Positions 55,232 to 64,000 of a DNA stretch of 64,000 nt are shown piece by piece; positions within the stretch are counted from its first letter, which is position 1, and each line of letters opens with the position of its first letter. A program made the position numbers and the translations under genes. Source of the DNA: Tetrapyrgos nigripes (Eukaryota; Basidiomycota; Agaricomycetes; Agaricales; Campanellaceae). The notes under the pieces were generated by a model. That model did no database searches, was not told where the DNA came from, and worked only from the letters and a program-made list of their open reading frames with translations. The stretch lies in contig JAACJM010000046.1 in the NCBI GenBank assembly GCA_013368315.1, positions 186,001 to 250,000 of the forward strand. Direction: 5' to 3'.

Positions 55232-55738
55232 TGTCAAGGTTGTCGATACACTCAATAACCACCCAAGTCACACAATATGAAAAAGCCGGTTACAAGAGAA
55301 TAGATTGGTCAAAAAGAGATAAAGAGATAGAGAAAGTAAGCTGACTAGGCTCTACACTGCGTAGTAAAAGTACAGAGTGGAGACAAAGTGAACGAACTAA
55401 GGAATAGGTTACAGAGATCACAGGTATATAAGTAAAATATGAACAGATGGGAAAGAGTAAGTAATAATAGACAGTATCTTGTGGAAACGTCAAGGGCGAG
55501 AGAGTAATGAGTTAAATATGGATAGATGAAGGTACTGGATCATAAGGAATGATTGACAGTGAGAATGTCCGTGGAGATAGGAAGCAGAGGAAATAAGAGT
55601 GTGAGTCATAGATCTATGGGGATGGTAACTATAGACGATGATGGGAAATGGTTGATGTTTATGGGGTTAAAGTGGGAGGTAGGTAGTAAGAGGAAAAGAA
55701 TAGAAAGGAAATGAATAGGTGGGGAGCGATTCATGACA
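55232..55738 (-). repeat. Gyp2 LTR, right copy (5' LTR in coding sense)
   Basis: 507 bp, TGTCAAGG...TTCATGACA. Five of the seven single-base differences from the left LTR are CpG in the left copy and TpG or CpA here. Confidence 0.96.
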
Positions 55739-56066
55739 CGAGGTGTTCCCAGCTTCCGAACACACCCTCATCAAATTTGCTTCGTACTACCTTGGAATCC
55801 ATTCTGGAGGTACAGTCAGAGCCAAGATCACATCTCTAAAGGCCTGGCACATTGCCCTGGGCAAGGAATGGAAAGGCGGAGAGATGTTACAATGTGTCCT
55901 TACTGGCATTGAAAAACAAGCATCTGTCTCCTCTCATCGTGAAGAGAGACCTCCCATCTTGCAAAGAATGATGGACACGCTAGACAAGGAATGGGCAGGC
56001 TCAGAATGTGGCATTGACAAGTGTGCCAATGTCACCAGGAAAATAGTGTTTCTTGGCTAACTACGC

Positions 56067-57765
56067 TGATACGCTGTACAAAATTCGCATATAGAAACAC
56101 TAATTGGCGGTTAGAAAGCTGATTCACCACTTCAATTGGTATATAAAGGACTAGAGTGAGTCCCAAACTGCTAGTTAAAGCACTAGTGGAATAAGTGTAT
56201 GCGCCAGTACAATAAAAACTAAGTACTTATGAATAGGATATGCTTATCCTAAGTACTATGGTTGATGTGTACGGTGCTTCAGTTATAGTACCAGATCCAC
56301 CCCATATACTATACAAGGTTCTATAAGGACTTTGTAACCATTCCTACTATAACGTGCTTAGTACTGCCAGTGCAACTCAAGGGAAAGTGAAGCCCCTATT
56401 CATGGGCAAGGAACATGTAGGCTATACAACCCAGACTCTAGTGCTAAACGATCACTGGTTTAGAATGGTGCCATAATCAGAGAAATCAGAGGAAAGCCCT
56501 AGTAACCAACTATGTCCGAACTAGCGGTATAACAAGTGATACCTTGCTTGTAAACCAAACAGAAGGGATAGTCTTTTGAAAGGCAGTAAAGATACAAAAG
56601 TAGGACAAAGTATATATGTACGAGTTCCTAGAAAGCTCAGCTTTCACAGGGTACTAAAGGGATGGACTAGTGGTGAAGGAATAAAGCCCATAGTTCATTA
56701 CTGCCAGTATGCAATCTAAGGAATGAGTCATAACGAGAGAGCCCCAAAAGGGTAAAGATATTTCCAAATGCAGCAGTAAGATCAGCAAGATGTGTGCCTG
56801 ATGACTGAGGCATTCTCGTTGGTACAAGTGCAACTACAAAAGATATGTAGGACCTTATAGAGAGCAGGACTCATCTATAAGAACTAACTGGTGGTATACT
56901 AGAAACAAAGTCTATAAACACCAAGTCTATAGTAGCAGCAGAAAAACATAAGAGGAGGAATAAGCAAGAACTATGCAAACCTATAACGACTGATTGGCAG
57001 TAAAGGAATGTGAGTCATATGAGTGGAGCCCAGCATGGATGGTGGAGCTATGTGAGTCAGAATGACTACGGCTGCCAGTTCCAGGAAGGTACTCTTAGTC
57101 AAGAGGATGAAGCGAAGGGAACATAGAAAGCCCTATTAGTTTTAGATAATATTCTACATTTCCTAGATACCCTAATTAGAAAGTACCTACTTAATCTAGT
57201 AGTACGGACAAGCATGGACTGGCAATTAGACTAATATTTCTGTTTTTCTTAGGTACCTTTTAGCGGACATTAAAAAGAAATGTAGAATTGTATAGTAGTA
57301 GCTGCAAGTAGTATAAAAGGACTAGGTATTTCTCGTAGTTACTCAAGCCACGTACTGTAGAGTATCGGTCATCTCACTAGCACTAGCTGTAGAGACTGCG
57401 AAACACAGACTACACTTCTACCAAAAGTATAAACATAGTGTGTGGATCAATAGTGTTGAATCAAATTTGTTGGTTTTTGTGTTACCTTTTTGTGTGTGTT
57501 CTCAGACTTGTGAAACTGGTTATAAGGCATTTGGGCCTACAAATTGTGAATTGAAACTGTTGGTTATATCTTTGTGGACTTGTTATTGTCTGTGTGTGTT
57601 TACCTTGTGTGAATTCGTGCAAAATCTTTACCAAAACCCCCAAAAGTCCTTGTAGTACAAGTGAACTGTTGAGTATTCTTATTACTCAGAACGCTCGCAC
57701 TTTACTATTTGTATAAAAGTCTTTAAGTTTGTGTTCATACTACACTTACGCAAAAGACACCTATT
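56067..57765 (+). mobile_element. LTR-like element C2, 1.7 kb
   Basis: Starts TGATACGCTGTACAAAATTCGC and ends GCAAAAGACACCTATT. The flanks TACGC and AACGC are a 5-bp duplication with one mismatch. It is homologous to C1 in opposite orientation. TATAAA occurs at 56142-56147 and TATAAAAGGACTAGG at 57312. Short ORFs only, e.g. 57440-57655. It lies in the DIRS recombinase. Confidence 0.65.
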
Positions 57766-58440
57766 AACGCTTAGGCGAGTACTTAGGCCTGCACAATATT
57801 CCTTTCTAAAACAAAAACTACAGGAGAATTTATTCCTTCCCATTCGGATCCCCATTACTTCAATCCAGAAAAATTCCCCACTGTTGGTGATGTCACAGAA
57901 ATGAAACCCCTTCCTAAGAACAAGTATGGCGCCCTCAACATCTTTCTCCTGGATACTAAGACCACAGGTGACAGAGGTGATCACACACACATCGCAGCCT
58001 GGCCTCATAGGCTAAATGCCACAAAAGCAGCCCATTGTCACATTAAGGACAACAGACTTTCCCAAAGTGATCCTTTCACCGCCTACAAAGATGACCAAGG
58101 CAAACTCAAGGTCCTGACACAGTCAAAATTCCTCACCATGTGCAACATCATTTGGACCAGAGAAGGCTATGGTAGATTCACAGGTCATTCCTTCTGTATT
58201 GGAGGTAAAACATTTCTATTACACCGCAGCATTGATACCGAAACAGTCAAACACTGTGGACAATGGAAATCCAGCACCTTCACCAGATACTGGCGAGACC
58301 TTCACACCATCTCGCATTCACGCATGTCGCAACCTCCCTCATCATCTTCATACCAACTCCATCTAGCATATAACTACCTTGACAACTCTACAATCTCATT
58401 CCTTCAGACATATACCTATCACAGCAGGTAGTAGAAAATG

Positions 58441-59111
58441 TTTAACTTTTCATGTCTTGGTTGAACACTAGTGATACATCCATTCTTTATAAAGTTTACA
58501 TACAAAGATCCTAGTCATAATAGTGAAATGAATTTCCAAGCACCTCTCAACATATTGCTGGACCATGCTAGACTTTCAGTCTGTGGGGATCAGCGTTGTT
58601 CCATCACTCTCATCCGATGCACTTGGGCCAGCTTGCAGAGCTTCAGGTAGTCTTATGATTCCTCTGGACAACACTGACTTCAGAATAAATATTCTACGAA
58701 TGCTATGAATATTTATTCCGGCCAGTCTCTGCCCATTACAACAGGATGTTGGTATGGTCTTGTGAACCATCTCATGAATGAGTTACATTTGGTTTATGTA
58801 TCTTACCTTTTTCCAGTTTGATATTCCTATTTTTTCAATAGAGTTCATTTTGGTTTTTAATTAAGGCATGCTCTTTATTACATGTAGATGGATACAAGGT
58901 GGTGTAAAGTTTGTTAATCAATTGGGAATGGGGTGATATGTGAATTATGAAAGTCTACAGATCTACATAGGTAAGGTGATAGTTCTTTGGGGTGAAGGGT
59001 GTCTCTAAGTGGGAAAGAACCTCATGAAGGAGCATCTGTGAGGTTTGCAGCTGAAGGTATCCATTCTACAGTTAGCCAGATAGAATGCTCTTGCATCAAG
59101 GATACAATGCA
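58441..59111. other. Spacer between two DIRS copies; nothing firm
   Basis: AT-rich DNA. A minus-strand frame at 58576-58770 may be a remnant of the RNase H/recombinase junction of the third DIRS copy, but the similarity is too weak to call. Confidence 0.3.
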
Positions 59112-59840
59112 TCATAGTGATGCATTTTGAGCAGGTCCTCTGGAGTAACCAGCTTTGGGGGCGCTGACAATGCCTTGGTTATCAGAGAGAATGCAGATAT
59201 GAGTGTTTTTTACATGTGAAGTGACAAGAGTGAGAAGAGCGAGTTTGATGGCTACCATTTCGGCCCAGCTAATATGACATTCATCACCTGCCCAGTGGGG
59301 TTTGAGTTCCCAGGCTAGCCATCTGCCATTCAGAATGAGACCAAGTCCCCATGAAATGGAGGCATCAACATATAAGATGGTTGATTTGTCAAGTGGAGGT
59401 GGTTGTGTGATGTGGAGTCCTAGAAAGTCAAGTTGAAGTTGACTTAGCCACATGGTCTTGGTGTGGTTCTAGAATGGCAAGTGGTGAGGTGTGGAAAGGA
59501 CCAATCAAGGACTCAAGGTATGCTGGTTCAAAGCCAATGGAGATGCGCCCTTTGGTGATCTCTTCAAAGACTCCACTCCAATGAGAAAGCCATTGCATAG
59601 TCCCTCCAGAACTGCCTTGAACTGCTCATAGCCACCAGTGGCTACTAGGAGTATAGTCCAAGCTTCATGATGAAGATGAGTGACAATGGGAAAGAGATTA
59701 TGGTTTTTTGTGGGAGGAGTCTGACTCTGAAGAGGAGCTGGAGCTAGGATGGTTCTGGGAGGTATGGTCTGCTGACCCACATTGACCACAGAGGTGTTTG
59801 TATTGGCAGGATGAGGCTGACAGTGAGCAACCATGTCCAT
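59112..59840 (-). pseudogene. Third DIRS copy: pol with the RT core deleted
   Basis: 59505-59840 carries the N-terminal pol segment (LFPIVTHLHHEAW, GGYEQFKAVLEGLCNGFLIG), matching 45620-45760 of the plus-strand copy. Directly beyond, at 59453-59112, RNase H follows (ILYVDASISWGLGLILNGRW, CILSDNQGIVSAPKAGYSRG). The reverse transcriptase between, about 1 kb in the other copy, is missing, so this is an internal deletion. Here the RNase H Asp in VDAS is intact. Confidence 0.75.
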
Positions 59841-61187
59841 TGTACCTGATGCAGAACATTTGGCCTTGGGAGTCCTTGAAGGAATTGCCAGACTTCCTAA
59901 GAAATCGTTGTTCTTTGGCTTGTGGTCTCTGTAATGGTGTTCAAGACCACACAGCCAACAGAGGAGGAGGTCATGATGAGAGGAAATGGCAGTGCTACCA
60001 CCTTGAAAGGATGAGTGTCCATCTCAGTGATAGTCATGATGAGTGTGTACTACTCAGTGGCAACCCAGTGAGCAGTCCCAGAGCCAACATCCTTGCCTTG
60101 GCGATAGCAGTAGTAACACAGGATTGTGATGTCCAGGAGGTCTGACTCCTGCAAGAGGAAGATTGAAGGTGCATGTATGTGATCCTCACTAGCATGGAGA
60201 GCCACCATAAAATTGTGCATAAGCCTGGTGCTAAAGAGAGGTAGTGGCATGTGGTATCACCAATGGTCCCTGAGGTTGTTGGTGACCATGGTGGAAAGGG
60301 AGAACACCGAGTTCAGAAGGAGACACCTTTCAGACTCTGGGTCTGACAGTGAAGACAAAGAAGAGGAGGACAAATCAGAAGAGTCAGAGTCGTAATTGTG
60401 TCTGCAATGGGACTTGGACTTCTTCTTGTCCTTCTTGGCATGCTTCTTGGATTTTTTCAACTTCTTCCTAGACTTGTCATTCTTCCATTTCTTCCTGGGA
60501 GTGGACTTGTCATCAGAAGATTCGGTATCGTCAATCTGGTCTCAGGTCCTTTGTTTCTCCTTGGAGTGGGAGTGATGTGAGTCACATTGAGACAGGGGTT
60601 CCTGATCCCAGTTAGAATGAGTGGGTCCAGGGTTGGTGGCATGACCTTTGCCTTTGACTAAGGCAGGGATGTGCTCTGAGGTGTGAACATCAGGATCAAT
60701 CTCTTTCTCTCTGCAGGGTTGGCTAGGCCATGGTGTGGGCTGGTAAGGAGGGACATGAGGACATGGAACAGGAGGAGCAAAGCCCAGACCATGTTGAGAC
60801 CCAGTGGCCATCATAGAGGAATGGTCAGAACCTGATGGAGATCAGGTACAGAAAGGTAGGTAGATCAAAGGTAGGACTAACAGTTCTGGTTGCACTGTTG
60901 GAGACAGTCCAAGGAACCGTGGCCATGGTTAGCCTGCCCTGAGTTGGTGGTCCCACTGTGTCTCTGGCCTGTGCGAGGACCTGAATTGGCCTTTGGGTGC
61001 AAGTGGGCACCATCAGGGTCATCAGAGTAGCTCTCAATGATATGGCCTCAGCCGGGTGAGGCAGCTTGGTTAGGCTGCTCGTCATCATTGCCAGGTACTG
61101 GTCTGGGGTAACTGGTTCTTTGAACTGGTCCTCACTTAGTTCTGGAAGGTTCTTGTAAGGGCAACTCCTGACATGTGAGGCAATCAC
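59841..61187 (-). pseudogene. Third DIRS copy: gag remnant
   Basis: Minus-strand pieces in several frames: a Lys-rich tract (MKKSKKHAKKDKKKSKSH) followed by Ser/Asp-rich YDSDSSDLSSSSLSSLSD at 60257-60460, as in the plus-strand copy near 44560-44740. An N-terminal part lies around 60825-61187. Frameshifts throughout. Confidence 0.6.
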
Positions 61188-62599
61188 TCAACAACTGCAG
61201 GAGGATATATAAATCAGAACTAGAAGATACAAGGCTGACATACTACGCACCTGCAGGAGGAGATCCAAAGAGAAAAACTCAAGGATACTTGCCTGCAGGG
61301 AAGGGGTATATATACTCGTATGAAGGCCTAGGAAAAGATCTACAAAACTGTACAGTTGAAACGAAGTAATAGAGAGGTGGAATGATGAGAGATCAAATGA
61401 TGAACAATGAATGATGGATGATGAAACAATGAAACAGGGATAAACAAGTCAATGAAGTCCAGATAAAACAAGAACAAACAAGTCCTAAAGGAGAAGGGAA
61501 GGAAAAAGGAAACTGTCCCCTTACAGTTCTGACCTTGATTGCCATTTGCAGGGTCAGCTGGACCCACCATGTTCAGTTCCTGAATGGCAGTGCATTGAAA
61601 GCAGCCATCAGGACCACAGGTGCTGTGGCAGCAAGAGGTAGGGTCAAGTTGAAAAGGTTCTTGGAGAGAGGACATTGGAAAGGTGATGAAGTCAAGAAGG
61701 GGGAGGAAATGCTAAGCTAAATCGATGAAAAATACAAGAGAATCGCTTAAGGAGATGATAGACATGAAGGAGAAAGAAGGAACTGGTCACATGATCATGA
61801 TGATGGAACCTTCAATCTGAAAATATATTCTCTTTCCATAGTCAGAGGATCTCACCAATGATACAATGCAATTCTGGAAAATATAACGAACAATTCATAT
61901 TGCACTAGGGCAAATATAATGCACCAAATCGACTCTGAGGTCTCATAGAAATATAACAGATTTTTGAATATATATTACAAGCTAGATTTCATGACAATGG
62001 TCTAATGCAAGAGCTGATGTTATATCAGAGTCATATCTGCAATGAACAAAAGATGATAAATATACATCAGACTATGATGATGGGGGCAAATACATCATGA
62101 TGGGACCAGGAGCAGTGCAGTAGGCAAGATTAGGATGTTCCTTGATGAATCACAATGTCACCTTCACATCAAGTGTCACCACATTGTCCAAGATGCAATG
62201 TAGTGGCATTATACTTTGACAAGCTGTCGACCCATGCCATAGGATTGGAGTGGGGGAAGCGAGCCTCCATGACAAAGGCATGTGTTGTAAAGCTTACTAC
62301 ACTTTGATTATACTTCCTGAGACAGTGCAATGACATAGTATCTATTTCCAACTCAACATCCCTCAGTAGTGATTCTGCTTTGACCAGTTCTGGTCGAGTT
62401 TGAAAAGACCTTTACTAGATTAGAAGTGAATGACAGGACACATTAATGACTTATTCTGAAAAAAAGTCCACATGTAGTCTGAAAGTACACAAAATTTTTA
62501 CTAAAAAGCCCTGGCTTAGGCATATTGCAACAGCTATATTTGCTTCTCAAGATCTATTGAATTGATTTATCCACTTATACCCAGTATGTCATTGGAGAT
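61188..62599. other. 1.4 kb with no gene recognised
   Basis: AT-rich sequence with short ORFs on both strands. A run of ATGATG/GATGATGAAAC at about 61380-61430 is a mild simple repeat. A TATATATACTCG lies at 61310. No transposon ends found. Confidence 0.4.
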
Positions 62600-63499
62600 G
62601 GAATTGTAATTTGAAGAGCATGGATCCTATTTCCTGGTAATCAACTTGTCAAGGGTATTCTGACCATGGCATTCATTGCATCTTTTGGTGAGCTAAGAAC
62701 TTACTTTACCAGGTTTGAGTTTATAATCTCACTTTGAGCAATTATACCAGTTGGTGTGGGTACAGATGCAGGATTTAATATTACCACATACCTGCAGGGA
62801 GCTGCTCATGATATTGACAGAAACTGCATATTAGCAATGATTGTGCCTTTGCTGGCCACAAACATCATTGCTACAAGTCTTATAGCATACAAAGCTTGGT
62901 AGGGTTTCTGCTATTCAGGTAACTGTTTCCCTCCTGACTAAACTTCAAAATTCACATTTGTCAAGGTTTCTCAGAACAAACCTCAGCCAGTGTGGAAACA
63001 GGTTTCACAAGTTCAAAAAGTTCTGTTGCTCCTGGTAGAATCTGGGATTATTTATTGTGTGCTTTGGGTTGGTGCTAAGTGATCTGCCTGCTCCCTAACT
63101 TGGCAAAGGCTGAAATATCATACCATAATCATCACAGATCACATACATGATGATCTCAATGTTGACTAGTGAACAGTCAATGGAAGTTAGGATCTTTGCC
63201 AGTGCTATGCCTTCTTTAGCAGTAGGTGTTTTTAATTCTTGCCTCTTGAGCACATACTTATGACAGGTTCTTCAAATAAGGCTCTATATCCTATCTTTAT
63301 GATTCTGGTTGTAGCTGTTGAAAGGGCTAATGAAGGGAACAAATCTGCCAATGAGATGTCTCGTTCTCAATCTATCAGGTTTGTCTCAGCCCAAGTTGCA
63401 GCATCTCAAGTGGAGGAGAACCAGGCAAAAAGTCAGATTCAGGAAGTGTATGGATCTACCAGAGAAGAGAATCCAGAGCTGCACATTCAGGAAATATAA
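62600..63499 (+). pseudogene. Decayed multi-pass membrane protein gene, agaricomycete type
   Basis: Around 62760-62905 a plus-strand frame reads TDAGFNITTYLQGAAHDID and then a hydrophobic helix, LATNIIATSLIAYKAW, which resembles the fifth-to-sixth helix region of the multi-pass proteins abundant in agaricomycetes (from memory of the family, not searched). It is closed by TAG at once. A further hydrophobic piece, LYPIFMILVVAVERANEGNK (63280-63340), resembles the last helix and tail. Intervening parts contain stops and shifts. Transport or receptor role unknown. Confidence 0.4.
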
Positions 63500-63609
63500 T
63501 CACCCGTCTTCTTTTTCTTGCCTTTCTTCAGTGTACTCAGTGGCAAGTACGAGTCCTCCTCCTTGTATTGAAGATATCTGCAGACTTTCAATCTTGCTTG
63601 GCAAGATTT

Positions 63610-63637
63610 ATTAGTATTAGTATTATTATTATTTTAT
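63610..63637. repeat. TTA microsatellite
   Basis: TTAGTATTAGTATTATTATTATT, a short degenerate trinucleotide run after the membrane-protein remnant. Confidence 0.8.
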
Positions 63638-63639
63638 CC

Positions 63640-64000
63640 CCTTTTATCCGCCATTGTGCGAAAGTATACAGTAGTGACTACCTAACTTGATGTATGTTCA
63701 TAAAAAGACCGTGCAAATGTGGACTTATCATTCCAACTTAGGATAAGCTGTATCACAGATATCGGTTCTCTCACTACTGGTAGATCTGAGGACTGCGCCA
63801 TGGCACCAAAAAGCTGCTGACGCGAAGAAGAGTCAGCGTCAAGATTCCGGAAAGTTTCAGCCGCTCCTTATACTCTGCGGAAACCGGACTTTGAAAACCG
63901 GGTCTAAGCGGCCAGGACCCTGAATTGCAGATTGCCATAACCTCTCATGATCATTGTCAAGGAAAGGAAGGACTTTCCAGTAATCGGTGGATCCCGGAGA
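63640..64000. other. Right edge; no feature recognised
   Basis: About 360 bp. An ATG at 63799 opens only a short frame (MAPKSC-stop). GC content rises toward the window end, so a gene may begin beyond it. Confidence 0.3.

Larger units (their letters stand above)
47744..55738 (-). mobile_element. Gyp2: chromodomain Ty3/gypsy retrotransposon, 7995 bp
   Basis: LTRs 47744-48231 and 55232-55738, flanked by CGAGG (47739-47743 and 55739-55743). Same gene order as Gyp1 and clearly the same family. Defects: three TGA stops at sites where Gyp1 has CGA (54551-54553, 54509-54511, 50813-50815), a 2-bp deletion at the protease-RT junction near 52490, and a frameshift at the start of the extra ORF. The polypurine tract AAAAGAGGGGGTAA abuts the left LTR. 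Confidence 0.96.
47560..58431 (+). pseudogene. DIRS tyrosine recombinase, split by Gyp2 and C2
   Basis: The N-terminal helical domain (ALSGGVKDSTLKQCQQDV, NWCKDIGLQPDEV) breaks at 47743 and resumes at 55744 with FPASEHTLIKFASYYLGIHS and LKAWHIALGKEWKG. It breaks again at C2 and resumes about 57820 with GEFIPSHSDPHYFNP. The catalytic end is GHSFCIGGKTFLL, then VKHCGQWKSSTFTRYWRDLH with the nucleophile Tyr. The H-x-x-R arginine is Cys (TGT, 58195-58197), one transition from CGT. A stop (TAA, 56058-56060) precedes C2. Inactive both by insertion and by active-site loss. Confidence 0.8.
43131..58440 (+). mobile_element. DIRS-type retrotransposon with two nested insertions
   Basis: The order is gag-like ORFs (43132-45470), RT and RNase H (45391-47348), and tyrosine recombinase (about 47560-47743, 55744-56066, 57766-58431). 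Gyp2 is inserted in the recombinase with a CGAGG duplication, and C2 lies further on. The RT-RH-YR order with no integrase defines DIRS-like elements. Outer repeats and exact ends were not resolved. Without the two insertions it is about 5.6 kb. Confidence 0.8.

Noticed and set aside
57770..57830. A 45-bp intron (GTACTTAGG to CTACAG) in the DIRS recombinase
   Set aside because: Joining the flanks does not keep the catalytic frame (GEFIPS), so the segment is more likely decayed coding sequence or part of the C2 boundary.

Overview
The window looks like a transposable-element graveyard in a filamentous basidiomycete, probably an agaricomycete. The evidence is the set of element types (chromodomain Ty3/gypsy, DIRS-type tyrosine-recombinase elements, a copia-type gag, CACTG-terminated DNA elements), the 55-60 bp GT-AG introns in the one spliced gene, and a decayed membrane-protein gene near the right edge of a kind I associate with agaricomycetes. 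No rRNA, tRNA, CRISPR array or intact housekeeping gene is visible.

Layout. 1-2260: decayed gypsy gag-pol on the minus strand, cut by the window edge. 2263-3898: Tc1/mariner-like foldback element. 4106-29257: a non-autonomous LTR element (A) hugely expanded by insertions. Its internal part holds a 300 bp MITE (4694-4993) and a foldback element W (5011-15127). W carries a 7.07 kb CACTG element X (8023-15094), and X carries a five-exon gene (10615-12344) that is itself broken by a solo LTR (10844-11328). The 3' LTR of A is split by a chromovirus (Gyp1, 17712-28977), whose pol is split by a sister of A (element B, 21552-25017). Every one of these boundaries has a target-site duplication. Subtracting all insertions leaves A at 3455 bp, against 3466 bp for B.

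29263-41000: a copia-type gag on the minus strand, interrupted by a 1.6 kb LTR-like element (C1) and by element Y (32447-40657). Y is an 8.2 kb foldback with 1.27 kb terminal inverted repeats around 5.7 kb of 9-bp tandem repeats that reverse direction in the middle. 41800-42860: a dead DIRS tyrosine recombinase (minus). 43000-58440: a plus-strand DIRS element whose recombinase is split by a second chromovirus (Gyp2, 47744-55738) and by a second LTR-like element (C2, 56067-57765). 59112-61187: a third, deleted DIRS copy (minus). 62600-63499: decayed membrane-protein gene. The last 360 bp hold nothing I can identify.

How it fits together. Gyp1 and Gyp2 encode gag, protease, RT-RNase H, integrase with chromodomain, and a small extra ORF beside the 3' LTR with two Cys/His modules. 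Elements A and B have no coding capacity but share the chromovirus LTR ends and polypurine tract, so they look like its parasites. The MITE, X and Y share CACTG/CAGTG ends, 3-bp target duplications and subterminal GTAATAC/TGTGACA-type motifs, so they look like one transposase's clients, with no transposase recognised here. Substitutions between the Gyp copies and between sister LTRs are dominated by CpG to TpG/CpA changes, including eight CGA/TGA stop differences, which points to methylation-driven decay.
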